A stretch of DNA of 64,000 bases from Porites lobata (taxonomy: Eukaryota; Cnidaria; Anthozoa; Scleractinia; Poritidae), in assembly GCA_942486035.1 (NCBI GenBank), contig CALNXK010000020.1, positions 3,862,001-3,926,000 on the forward strand, read 5' to 3'. Position 1 is the stretch's first letter, and each line of letters opens with the position of its first letter. The notes below the pieces were generated by a model. It worked only from the letters and a program-made list of their open reading frames with translations. It had not been told where the DNA came from and made no database searches. The position numbers and the translations under genes were made by a program. Positions 12,001-21,820 of this stretch are shown here, one piece after another.

Positions 12001-13611
12001 GACAAAGAAAATTCCGCGACGGTGTTAACAGTTTCTGAACAACAGCAGAGGGCAGATACACAACGTAGAGGTTCTGAGTTATCAAGAGCTGAAGGAGCCG
12101 TGATAATTAGAAATAAATCACCTACGGGCTCTCGGCAAGAAGAAGCTATTGTTCTTGTACACTCAACTCCATCGTCGCCGATAACCTCAACAAGATGTGG
12201 CCGAGCGCACGACGAAGGTGTAAGCGAATGTGGCACGATTTCCTCCGACACTAATGTCACGTGGTTAAGCAGTGAATGCCCGAGTATGTCTCCAAGTTCT
12301 CCAAATGCGCTCTTGAAAATTAATGATGGCAACTCGACGCTATCGAGTGATGTTTCTTCGATCACTCCCAGTAAATCTGCTTCAAACGCAGGGAGTCTTC
12401 AAAAACCCAAAAGAAGAGCTGATTACATAGAAAAAGAAAGCAAACGGCAGCGTCTTTCGAAGGAATGTGTGGGATCTTCCCTGAACCAATGCGACGGCGA
12501 AGAAATAAAATGCGATATGACCAAGGATGAAAATCAAAACACCAAGCGGGACCGACGAATGAGCCCTGTTCGTGATATCATTGTCCGGGTTCTTTCGCCG
12601 AAGGCAAAAAAGCGTCCAAAAACTCTCGATTGTGTTCCAACGGCCATCGACGGCACGAAAAATCCCATGCACTCACCTCACAAGCGTACTAAATCACTAT
12701 TGGAAGGAAAAGACGCCGAAATTCTTCGAAGTGACTATGGTAACAGGAGTCCACTTAGACCTCTGTCGCCCGTGCGGCTTAGGGCTAAAAAGCCAAAGGA
12801 TGGGTCTAAAGAAAAACGCAACGGTGTTCTGGTCTTTCGAGCTGGATCCGACGGCTTGGAAATTCACGAGGATGTTACGTCACCAACTTCGCCCAGGTCT
12901 GCAATGTGTACAGAGCAATCTGAGAAACCTGAAACTCGTTCACCGAAAGCTCCTAATAAATCGACAGACTGGGAACGACTGGCAACTTTTTTAGTCATCA
13001 AACCAGTTTCTCCGAAATCAAAAATTAAGATCAGTGATAAAGACAAGAGGAAGGGAAGGCACAGCCTTCCGGAGGCGGTGCTGAAAGGCCCCGAAAGGGT
13101 GCGAATTTATGAAAATCCAGCGATTAACTTTGACAGTGAGGCGGAAAGCTCCCCGAAACCTACTTCTCCAACGTCTCCAACGCGACGGCTCGCCAAGCTT
13201 GAAGAAGGAGATAAACTTACAGAATTACCCATCGGGCTTAAACAAAAAAATCGCATTAGCACCGCTTCTACCGTATCACGCGTGTCAAAGTCTAGCCTAG
13301 AATGGGACCCTTCATGCGCGTATGAGTATGGAGATGAAGAAGTTATGCCTCCACCGCCACCCCCTCCACCACAACCAATCCCTGACCTACCACCCACGCC
13401 TCAACCGAGTCCTGGGCCCGAGAGAAAGGCAGAATCCAGTGACCAAGTAGAATGTGTTCAAGTCAGACTCGATCCAGCTAATCGATACAGCCTGGAGTGG
13501 GATCCGACCGGTGTGCAAATGAGGCTTAGCGTTATTTCTCAGGATTCTGTCTCGGATGGAAATAAAAGTGCGACTTCTGCGCGGAAGAAAGCCGAACCAG
13601 AATATGTATAA
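6033..13611 (+). CDS. Leucine-rich-repeat G-protein-coupled receptor (LGR-like) with long cytoplasmic tail
   Basis: Four coding exons: 6033-6190, 8861-8932, 9319-9390, 10650-13611; 1087 residues. The chosen Met starts a signal peptide (MKGPLVLFFVFVVISRCWG), followed by a cysteine cap (CPKQCKC). Exons 2 and 3 are each exactly 72 bp, phase 2, and encode one leucine-rich repeat apiece, the classic LGR gene pattern; exon 4 opens with another repeat, then a cysteine-containing hinge. Seven hydrophobic segments run from about residue 238 to 498; TM3 ends in ERF in place of DRY, and TM7 reads NACLHAFLYAF where NPxxY is usual. The remaining roughly 590 residues form a Ser-Pro-rich tail with basic patches, a run of eight prolines and two SLEWDP motifs (about residues 983 and 1048), ending EPEYV. 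It has far fewer repeats than glycoprotein-hormone or LGR4-6 receptors. It is probably a plasma-membrane receptor; the ligand is unknown. It could be a cnidarian-specific branch. Confidence 0.85.
8524..8796. mobile_element. Inverted-repeat MITE in receptor intron 1
   Basis: Two arms of about 110 bp are near-perfect inverted copies (left begins ACATCCTCGG, right ends CCGAGGATGT) around a short spacer. The open frames of 118 and 87 codons here are mirror images of the same arms, so they are not genes. The element ends about 65 bp before the 72 bp exon at 8861. Confidence 0.85.
9478..9840. mobile_element. Inverted-repeat element in receptor intron 3
   Basis: Terminal inverted repeats of about 24 bp (left CCGTCACGTTACCATGGTAG, right its reverse complement with a few changes) enclose about 315 bp. 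The interior resembles the segment at 60890-61190 in a CEP104 intron (shared GCAAAACAACAAC, TTTTTTGTACATTTCTT and CCAACATTTGACAA words), so both belong to one dispersed family. Confidence 0.6.
9895..10080. repeat. Two-copy tandem repeat, 93 bp period
   Basis: The segment from GGTGTCCCAAAAACAA at 9895 recurs at 9988 with about 90% identity by eye; each unit ends in a TTTTGCATGACGTCAAG and CCGCCAT motif. It lies in receptor intron 3. Confidence 0.8.
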
Positions 13612-13779
13612 AAGAGTGTATTTAGCCGAGATGCGGCGCAAAAATTAGGTTAAATTATTAAGTTATTTTGGCGTCATTCGACCGCAACTACCATTTTGTG
13701 TCCCTCGCTTCAATACCTACATCCCATTATGTCTATAAGTTGAAACAAGAATACCTCAACCATACAAATCAACAACAAC

Positions 13780-13785
13780 AATAAA
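13780..13785 (+). terminator. Candidate polyadenylation signal of the receptor gene
   Basis: AATAAA occurs 169 bp after the receptor stop codon, in a short A/C-rich stretch. It is the first canonical hexamer downstream, but no GU-rich element was confirmed behind it. Confidence 0.4.
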
Positions 13786-15393
13786 ACAACCCCAACCCTC
13801 CCCACTCAGAATTTGGATTACGGTAGTTGTAGTCGAATAGCGCAGTTACGACAGTCAGTTATTCTTAGTCAAATACCGACAAAGGAAAAAAATTGGTTAG
13901 AAAAAGTACGGTAAAAGCCGCAAATAAGGAGCTGCAGAACAATAATCCAAAGCACCAAATACACACGAACCATTCTATATCCTACCTGAGGATCCTACCA
14001 AACAACTGTTTCTGCCAGTTGCCAAAACTCAGGATTTCTTCTAATACACGGTTTTTAACTGTACATAAAAGCAAAGGTGAGATAGATTTGGACAATATTT
14101 ATGCAAACGGTAATTATGGCTCAGTCAGTTCCCGGCGAATCCCCCCCGGGGGTGGGGGGGGGGGGATTCCTATTTCAAATACAAACGTCGCACTGTGAGA
14201 CCAACAGATTCAAGGACAAGGTAGAAATGTATTTTTCCCAAAATTTAACAACGAAAAAATGTACCGCCACCTAAAAGACCTTTGATAAGAATGCCCCACC
14301 CTGGGAAATCATGATTAGGCAAATGTCCAGAGGATATGGGTACGTTTGGAGTCGACTGGGCCATTATGAAATTCATTGCAATGGATAACATACACAGGCG
14401 TTTCAAAGTCGGAAGTTGGAAAGATTTAAACGTTTTGCTTGGAAAAAAAAGGCACAAAATTTCAGGTTTAAGTTGAATTCAAGGTTTTAAGATTTAAATA
14501 GGAGTGATGAAATGCAAGAATAATTTAGTTTTGAACTTTTGGGTCAGTTTTGAAAGATATGAACAAGGATCGCCATACGACGAATAATGAGGTCCTCTCT
14601 CGTGAAAACGTAAAGCTACTTACACAAGGTTTAACGAAAACATAATTTGTACTTTTATGTACATAAGAGCAAAATGCAACACATTTTGTTCACGCCGACA
14701 CGTTTGTCTTTCTTCAAATTGTTTCATAAGAAACCAAAATAACATAAAATTTGTTTCTCTAAGAGAAATTTCTGTTTGATTCGTATGGATCGTATTAAAT
14801 TTCTTTTTCTTTCACGGGGAGAATACTATTATTCAAACCATAGAAATGATTGTCAGTGCCTTTCACTTTAGATGTAACGGTCAAAAATCTACGAAACAAA
14901 ACAAGCAAAAGCGTCATTATCGGAAAGCGAAACGGTGTAAGGAAAAGGAAACGGTTTCTTGTTTGCTTGCGTTAAGTCATAGAGCGAGTGTTTGTTATCG
15001 ATGAAAGCAGAGAAAAAAAATTAAAAAGAGAGGAATAAGAGAAATAACTTAAACCACATTCTTGTTAAGACCGAAGCAATATTTCAGTTGTAAATTAACC
15101 CTTAATTTATTACAAAAAATGTGTGTTGTATATATTTAAAGTGCTAGTAATATATTGCTTGGAACTAACGATAAGTAAACTTATTTATATACACATAAAA
15201 GTTTAGAATAAAATCGTTTTATTATTTTATTCGTATTTGTTGATCAATATTGGGAGCTTAAGTACTCTGCGCCCCATACTCAAAACATGTGAAGGAAAAA
15301 AAAAAAAGAGGAAGAAAAGATAATAACAACAAAAAAAGCAGCACAAACGAGATAACAGCACCCGGTTGGGGGAGGGTACTTCCTACAACAGCC
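13786..15393. other. Spacer downstream of the receptor gene
   Basis: No gene is supported. A 101-codon open frame at 13893-14198 runs into a guanine tract and has no motifs. The notable structure is a G/C hairpin at 14137-14169. Confidence 0.5.
14137..14169. repeat. Poly-C/poly-G hairpin
   Basis: GAATCCCCCCC is followed by a run of guanines interrupted by one T and ending GGATTC, giving an inverted repeat with GAATCC ends. The uninterrupted guanine run could also form a G-quadruplex and is prone to length change. Confidence 0.7.
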
Positions 15394-15810
15394 TACCGTA
15401 TTTATTCGATTAACCGCCCTGGGCGCTTTTTAAATTTTTGGACCTGAGAGTGGGAGCTTATTAAATTTTCACCATTTTCAGCAAGTGTTGTATGCCTATT
15501 TTGCAACAAAAGAATATATGCTAATAACAAAACGCGAAGAAGTAACAAAGCAAGGTTTCTGTAAAACACTCTGAAAAAAACTGCGTCTAGTAACCCGTGT
15601 ATTAGTACTTATTCAATTTCAATTTCAATCTCATTGTCACTCAAGTGGGTGGGGTGGGGGTGGGCGCTTATTTGAGTTTGCTTGGGAGGAGGAGGGGTGG
15701 GGTGGGGTTGTAGGGGTGGGTACTTATTCGAAGTTGGGCGCTTATTAACTTTTTCTGCCCATAGGATGGGAGCTTATTCGAGGTGGGCGCTAATTCGAAT
15801 AAATACGGTA
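15394..15810. mobile_element. MITE with TACCGTATTTATTCG ends, copy 1
   Basis: Left end TACCGTATTTATTCGATTAA, right end its inverse (AATTCGAATAAATACGGTA). Subterminal motifs of the GGGCGCTTATT type repeat several times inside. The same ends define a shorter copy at 19213-19382. No coding capacity. Confidence 0.75.
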
Positions 15811-16318
15811 TAAGGGAGGCTCCGCCAGAAAGAGAACCTTCTTCAGGCTTCGTAAGGATTTCAAAAGTTGAAATATATCAAGGGAAATCTGTCATTTCAG
15901 TCTGCAGAAAGGCCCAAAAGGGCTACGAGATGCATTCTAGGAGGGTCTCAATGGGGTGGTGGCTTTTACGGTTATCGGCTAAAATTTTGGCTCTTTTACG
16001 GCTATCGGCTAATTTTTTCCAGTTACGGTTAACGAAAAAGTTAAAAATTAACTTCTTTTGTTTCAAAAAATTAAATATTAATTAACCTGTATTTTTTTGA
16101 ATAAAGCTCTTCGGATAATCTCAGGATGAAATAAGCTATTCTTTTGAAAAATTTTAACATTTGATAGATTATACTTTTCATAAAGTATTCCACTTCTAAT
16201 ATTATTTTACACTTAGAAATGTCAACAGTCAATTTAAAAATAATCGTTGTGAAAAAGCAAAAGCAGACACGCGAACGCCCAACTCAAGGTCGGGGCGCGA
16301 CATTCATTATACCGGAAA

Positions 16319-16605
16319 TGGTCGTTTTCACACTAGAGAAGGGTTATTCGTGTGAGACGGGTTATCCGTTTGATGATTCGCGTCAGATAGGTAATACGTC
16401 TTAATTTGAAAATGGAATAGTTTTAAGTTTGAATAAACAATCCGCCTGACTTTTGAAGACAGGATTATCCGTTCCAGATAGCCTGTGTATAGCCACCACC
16501 TCCCCTCAGAAAAAATCGGAGAAGAGGTGTCTGTGGGGAGGACGCGACTGTACACAGGCTAGCCAGACGGATGATCCATTTCTAGCTCTAGTGTGAAAAC
16601 GGCCA
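16319..16605. mobile_element. Nested MITE with TGGYCGTTTTCACACTAGAG ends
   Basis: Terminal inverted repeats match at 19 of 20 positions. It sits inside the larger element at 15941-17226 and itself contains the small hairpin element at 16479-16561, giving three levels of nesting. Confidence 0.75.
16479..16561. mobile_element. 83 bp hairpin MITE with TAGCCTGTGTA ends
   Basis: TAGCCTGTGTA at the left is matched by TACACAGGCTA at the right; the arms continue imperfectly through a CACCACCTCCCC / GGGGAGG pairing. It is similar in form to the TAGCCTGCG elements at 24114, 25397 and 62521. Confidence 0.7.
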
Positions 16606-16639
16606 ATAACAAAATTCCGGTGTCCAGTGTTTTTAATGA

Positions 16640-16990
16640 TAGCGACGGACTGTACGGAACGACTGTCTGCCGTTGCCTTGTCCGTAGGCCGCATTATTCT
16701 GCGCGGCTAATGCGTTTCGGGTCACGTGGTCCGAGCGAGTTCGCCACCGAAATGCCTTGACCGAGATTGCATGGGAAGACGCCGTACAGGGACTAGGCAT
16801 GGCAATGTCTACCGTAGAGTCACAGAAAAACAGGGAAATGTTGTTTATCGGCAACGTGTTTTACAAACAGTGACATCTCTGCGTGTTGTTTCACTGGTGT
16901 CTCGAGGGCACGACCTCCGGAAAGAAGCCACACTGCCGCTATGGAAAAAATTAGTTCCCCGAGAGAGCGCCGGATGGAGCCTAGGTCTTG
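16640..16990. repeat. Dispersed repeat, copy 1
   Basis: Shares the motif ATGCGTTTCGGGTCACGTG, followed by CGAGCGAGTT-type sequence, a TTGACCGAGA word and AGGGACTAGGCA, with 57640-57850 in a CEP104 intron. It may be a SINE or the fragment of a larger element; no clear RNA polymerase III B-box was found. Confidence 0.55.
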
Positions 16991-17567
16991 GTTAAGGCGC
17001 TTCGCCTAACGTGCGTACAGAGTCACACTAGCCGGGAAATAAAAAACACAACCATAACTAAGTTTAGTACCTTCCTTAAAAGTAGCAAATCTAGGGAACA
17101 CTTTCTTTTACGGTTAACTCTTTTTTACCCTATTTACGGCTAACGGTTAAAATTTTTCAATTTTTACGGCTATCGGCTAAATTTTTGACCGTTTTACGCC
17201 TATCGGTTAACCCCATTGAGACCCTCTTCTAGGGCTGTGAAAAAGGCGACAAAAATACAGTGCAGTTACAGCAGTCGAACTGAGATGCAAAGTTCAAAGC
17301 TAGGTATGTGAAAGGGGTAAGGGGTTGGACCTCGGCAGGAGCCTCCCCGTAAAAAAGTTGTTGAATTACCACCCCCCCCGCACTCAACTCCCGGCATAGG
17401 TAACAGTAAAGCAATAAAACAGTTTGTAAAGGGGTTCAAACAAAAAGGTGTAGAGTTTGTTTTACAGAAGCTTAAATAAGACGTGTAACAGTTTTATTAA
17501 CCCAACCTCCAGATTTTATTGAGTGAGGTATTTAATTGTTACGACTGAATTTCATACAATATCAACT

Positions 17568-17955
17568 GTTGGGAAAATCCCACAAGTTCCACAAAATCTT
17601 GAGCTCCCCCAACCACTTGGGACAGTCGGGACAAACGAGGGAAATCAGAAGCGTTCTTTTTTCCTTACGTGTCCTTCGTGTTTTCTGCGATGGCCGCTCA
17701 TTTGCGACATTTGACAGTTCAGTCGGGAAATCCCAAATGATCGGAGACATTTAATTTTATTCCCCAATTGTCCGAGGTTTTGCCAGTATCTAGGGACAAT
17801 TAGAGTCTGCCCGAGGCGCCATTTGTAAACGTAAGATGAGGTTGGCGACAATATCATCTTTTCCCCAAAATCCCAATGGCATCTGGGACATACTCTGGGA
17901 TTGTCCCTTGGGAAATAAAAAAAATCCCCGACCTTCGGGGATTTTCCCGAAGCGT
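17568..17955. mobile_element. Probable MITE with GGGAAAATCCC / GGGGATTTTCCC ends
   Basis: The left side has TTGGGAAAATCCCACAAG and the right side GGGGATTTTCCCGAAG, an inverted pair about 385 bp apart. The right end also carries a compact hairpin, ATCCCCGA/CTTCGGGGAT, at about 17928-17945. The exact boundaries are uncertain. Confidence 0.45.
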
Positions 17956-18703
17956 AAAAACAACGTTTCAGAGCTGTAACTAAACAACCGTGAATTACGC
18001 AACAAATAGCCGAACCATCTCCTTCAACCAGCTATAAATCCTTCATTGCTCAAAGAGGAGTTCTTAATGACACAATGATATGGCTCTTGTATGGCCCTTT
18101 AGACTGGACAGTCGATACGACATTTTAATACGAGTATTAAATTTATACGCCCTTGATATTGGCTTTTCCATGGGGCCGATATGGGGAATTTACCGAATAC
18201 CTCTTTCACGTTCAGGGAAGATTTCATTCCAGACCGTCCTAACAAACCTCAAGATTTTGGGGAATTAAGTAACACTTGAAAACGCACAACATTGGATTCC
18301 CTATAAAGTCTCAGGTGTCAGCCTGTTTCGATAAAGTTTATTGATTGCAAACGATTAACCAGTGTCTCGCAGAATTAGTGTCCACAAAATTCATTTTCTC
18401 AAATGCGGAAAAATAAAGAGTGCTTTGTGAGAGACCTACTGGATATATGCTCAGGATAATGGGTAGAAAATGTGCAATCGTTCACGTCACGAATCCTATC
18501 CCACAAATCTCTGTGTCCCCTAGTCAGCGACCAGCACCGTTCGAACTGGAAAGAAAACAAGTTTGGCACTAAATTCCACAGGGGTGGGGGGTCTGAATAA
18601 TAAGGAGACTGACGGGACAGAAAAGCTAGTAAGGGGTGTGGGGGGGGAGGAGTGGACCAAGAACAGAGAACAACAATGCCGCAATAAAGTTACGAACCAT
18701 CGG

Positions 18704-18709
18704 TTTATT
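18704..18709 (-). terminator. Candidate polyadenylation signal of the 200-residue protein gene
   Basis: On the minus strand AATAAA lies about 255 bases beyond the stop codon at 18963, a reasonable 3' untranslated length. Confidence 0.45.
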
Positions 18710-18962
18710 TTATAAAACAACTTCGTCTATACACTTTTCTGTAGTTAATTTTGCATGTAAATATCATTGTCTACTTTGGGAAAGATGTTTTCAACTCTCC
18801 ATTTGAAATATTGCGAGCTATGTTGTACTGTACACATTTAAGATATATTAGTACAATACGATATATAACATATATTACTTATTATATTAAATATTAACAC
18901 AAGTAACGTTTTCTATAACTTTTTATGTAACATTTTTTTGTAGCTGAGATAACTTTTACAAC

Positions 18963-21714
18963 TTATTCAGAGAGTTTTCCAAGGTCCGTATCAAACTGCG
19001 TTAGTGCCTCCTGGAGAGTCCGCAAAACCACGTAGTTTCTGACTATATTTACGTCCGATTTCTTGATCTTCTCGCCATCTGTGTCTTCCCCACTCTCCAT
19101 CTCTTCTTCGTAGACTTCCTATAGGAATATAAAAAATCATTGGTAAATACATTGGTAAAGCCAATATACAGTCGAACCTTCGTAAAGCGGGCCAGTAATC
19201 AAAGTCTTAAACTACCGTATTTATTCGAATAAGCGCCCAGCCTCGAATTAGCGCCCACCTCGAATAAGCGCCCATCCTAAAGGCAGAAAAAGTTAAGAAG
19301 CTCCCAGCCTCGAATAAGCGCCCACTCACAAGGTCCAAAAATTAAAAAAGCGCCCAGGGCGGTTAATCGAATAAATACGGTAATAGTAGACAAGAATTGT
19401 AAATTAATAGCCTGTGAATCATTTAATTATATGTAGGGCAAGGGAGTAGGTAGACAGGCCGGTTGCAATGAGGTTGAAAAAACAGTGACCCGATGATCGT
19501 AAGGGGATGGGAAATATCCCAGGGAGGTGTAGAATATCCTATACCCCACTGCCATAGAGTTTTAAAGAGATGTCGTCATAAAAAAATAAATTTTGGAAAT
19601 TATGGGATTTGTTTGGCCTACTTGCCAAAAACATTGTGGGGCAAATTGTCTTGAGATACTAGTCCCGTTTTGCTTTGATGACTCCATACAAATCCTTCTA
19701 ATTTTGACTTGGTTCTTAGTGTTATGAACTGAGTCGAATTTAGAAGGATTTGTATGGAGTCATCAGAGCATAAGTGGGCTAATATCCCAAAGGAAATTTT
19801 CCCTGGAATGCTAATTTTTGCCAAGTACGCCTCTTGGATGTTGTTCTTCCATAATACCCCGAAAAATCTCGTAATTTTACAACGTTTTTTGACGTCATAC
19901 TTCATAGTAAACTCCCTGTCTCACAGAGAGGCTCGCGTAATAGAAAAGACGTATTTCAACAGTCGGTCTCTGGATCCCCCGGGGAGGGGGAACCCCTGGG
20001 AATTCTCGGTGGGGGTATGCCGCCCTGTTCTCTAAATTCTGACCCGATTTCAGACCAGAGAGTGTTATTTTCCGCACCCGTTTTCGGACCAGACCTCTAA
20101 AATCCATACCTGTTTTCAGACCTGGCCTTTAGGCAGAAATTGTGTTATCATTACTTAGATTGGAGCGCAAACAAACAAATTCTTCAAATCCATTTCGAAT
20201 TTGCATATTTCTCTTTCTTTCTTACTCATTTGGAATAGAAACGATAAATACATTCATACACTCCGTAGTTCCCTCAAAAACCATACCCGGTTCCAGGCCA
20301 AAATGGGCAAAGTGTATTCCCGTTTTCAGACCAAAACGGCGCAGAAACCCTCCCCGATGGGGCGGCACATACCAATATAGCTTATATAAGGGAGTACCCC
20401 TTCCCCCTGATCTGAATCTTACCAAGAATTTCTTTGTTGCTTCGTTCAGTTTGTCCTTGAGATCATGTAAATCGTCTGGGAATGGGAGAGAAATCTCTTT
20501 ATCTCTAAGCTGAAAAACATAAGGAATATATGATTAAAAAAATTAAAGGTTTGTTTGAAGCATTGTAGGTATTAAAAACACACAAAAAAGAAAAAAAAAC
20601 ATAATCAGATAGAAAATATTCAATTTCCCATAGCTTAAAACGTTTATTTGCGTATTTATTTTCACCATCTGTATTCAGATGTCTACATATTTCTACACAT
20701 TTGCCTCGTGAAATTATGTGATCCAAATCAAGCTCTTGAACACGGCTTTTACGTTTAGTTGTTTTGTTTAACCAAAATAGTCTGAATGTTTTTTTTTTAG
20801 TGTTCATTCAACCCTATAATTCACTTTGAGGACTGGTCACGCAATGTGTTAAGTAATATTCGTGATCATGCGGTTTGTCACTATTTACATACACTGTAGA
20901 AGGATATTCAAACTTACCACTTTTTTCATTCGACTTGTGAGGGTAAATAAAATCGAATCCAATTCCTCGCTTAACGCTCTCACTTCTTCGTAAGGGGAGC
21001 TGTGGGCCAGTTCTACAGCGGCCTTGAATCTTTCAAATTTCTGTAGGTCGTCGCAAAAAACCCCCGCATTTGTCTCCTGAAAACGAAAATGAAATTGTGT
21101 TAATTTCACTTTTCCCATTTGTTGTTTAAAGCACATTTCAATGAAAGGAAGCTCATCGAAGAAAACTTGATAACCCATTAGAACTCAAACATAATGAAAT
21201 TACAGAGCAGGAAACAAATAAAGCAACAGATTACATGTAATTGATTATCAATTGGTGACATTTAAAATTATTTTATAACTGATCTTGTCTTACCCGGCTA
21301 ATTTTTGAATCCGTAAGGTATTCCTCAAATTGTAAGCGGCCTAAGTTGTTCGTGACCCTTTCAGGTAGTTCGCGATTCTGAAGGGGAAAAATAATATATT
21401 AGTGCATTCATCAAAGAAACTGCTACTAAACTCTTTAACAACAAATCAACATTTCTGTTGATTTAATAAAAGTTAAAATCAAGAGTAAATATCAACATGA
21501 AAATTCTGCCTTGTTCAACGAAAGTTGCTTTTTCTAGTCACTTTATAAATTGGAAATATATCCACTCTGTGCAGAAAAGTTAGAACATCTTCCTTACCAT
21601 ATTGTCTAGGAGAATCTTTTCGCATTTATACTGCCGCTCACCGGCTTGATCCCAGAGACTTTGCAGGTCGCGTCTTTCGGATTCTGAAATGTGTAGCTTC
21701 TTGTTGTCTCTCAT
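18963..21714 (-). CDS. Unrecognised 200-residue helical protein, five exons
   Basis: Minus-strand exons in transcript order: 21714-21598, 21377-21294, 21076-20918, 20509-20423, 19118-18963. All five begin after AG, all four introns begin with GTAAG, and every intron is in phase 0, giving 39+28+53+29+51 residues with no stop until the end; this regularity is the main evidence for a real gene. The protein starts MRDNKKLHISESERRDLQ, is rich in Glu, Lys, Leu and Asp, has no signal peptide, membrane segment, cysteine motif or known catalytic signature, and looks mainly alpha-helical with an acidic stretch EEEMESGEDTDGE before the last helix. I do not recognise the family. It lies between the receptor and CPLANE2 genes, convergent with the receptor. 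A candidate TATA-like sequence is about 100 bases upstream of the Met. The longest intron (20422-19119) is full of repeats. Confidence 0.75.
19168..19212. mobile_element. Fragment of pogo/Tigger-like element end
   Basis: TACAGTCGAACC followed by GGCCAGTAATCAAAGTC is shared with the element end at 38569. It is interrupted at 19213 by the TACCGTATTTATTCG element, so only one end is seen. Confidence 0.5.
19213..19382. mobile_element. MITE with TACCGTATTTATTCG ends, copy 2
   Basis: Same terminal repeats as 15394-15810 and the same AAGCGCCCA subterminal motifs, repeated about four times, but only 170 bp long: an internally deleted copy in the opposite orientation. It lies in the last intron of the 200-residue protein gene. 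Confidence 0.75.
19676..19765. repeat. Perfect 26 bp inverted repeat with 38 bp loop
   Basis: The 26 bases starting TGATGACTCCATACAAATCC at 19676 are exactly reversed and complemented at 19740-19765. A transcript of either strand would form a stable hairpin. The flanks probably belong to a larger mobile element that I could not delimit. Confidence 0.85.
19976..20409. mobile_element. Repeat element with ACCCGTTTTCAGACC motifs
   Basis: A motif close to ACCCGTTTTCAGACC recurs five times between 20040 and 20335. Loose inverted similarity links GGTATGCCGCCC near the left side with GGGCGGCACATACC near the right. The right boundary falls just beside the splice donor after exon 20509-20423. Confidence 0.45.
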
Positions 21715-21810
21715 GCTTGTTACAACTCTCTTAGATAAAATATCTTCCTTGCTTTGTGGTACACTGGCTGTTTGAATGTTTGAATGAGTTCTGCATCCAC
21801 ACAGCCACGG

Positions 21811-21820
21811 TATTTATTAT
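21811..21820 (-). promoter_or_regulatory. Possible TATA-like element
   Basis: On the minus strand the sequence reads ATAATAAATA about 100 bases before the start codon at 21714, beside a GC-rich CCCGGGC stretch. This is position-plausible only. Confidence 0.25.

Larger units (their letters stand above)
15941..17226. mobile_element. 1.29 kb DNA transposon with perfect 17 bp ends and 6 bp target duplication
   Basis: The ends GAGGGTCTCAATGGGGT and ACCCCATTGAGACCCTC are exact inverse copies, and the hexamer TTCTAG directly flanks both (15935-15940 and 17227-17232), which is the signature of a target-site duplication. Just inside both ends lie short direct arrays of a roughly 28 bp unit around TTTTACGGCTATCGGCTAA (15964-16045 and 17105-17215), in the same orientation at both ends. 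No transposase frame is visible; the middle contains other inserted elements. The superfamily is uncertain. Confidence 0.75.

Noticed and set aside
15964..16045. Regularly spaced 28 bp repeats resembling a CRISPR array
   Set aside because: Only two or three imperfect units at each end of a transposon in an intron-rich animal genome, with no spacers of constant length and no cas genes.
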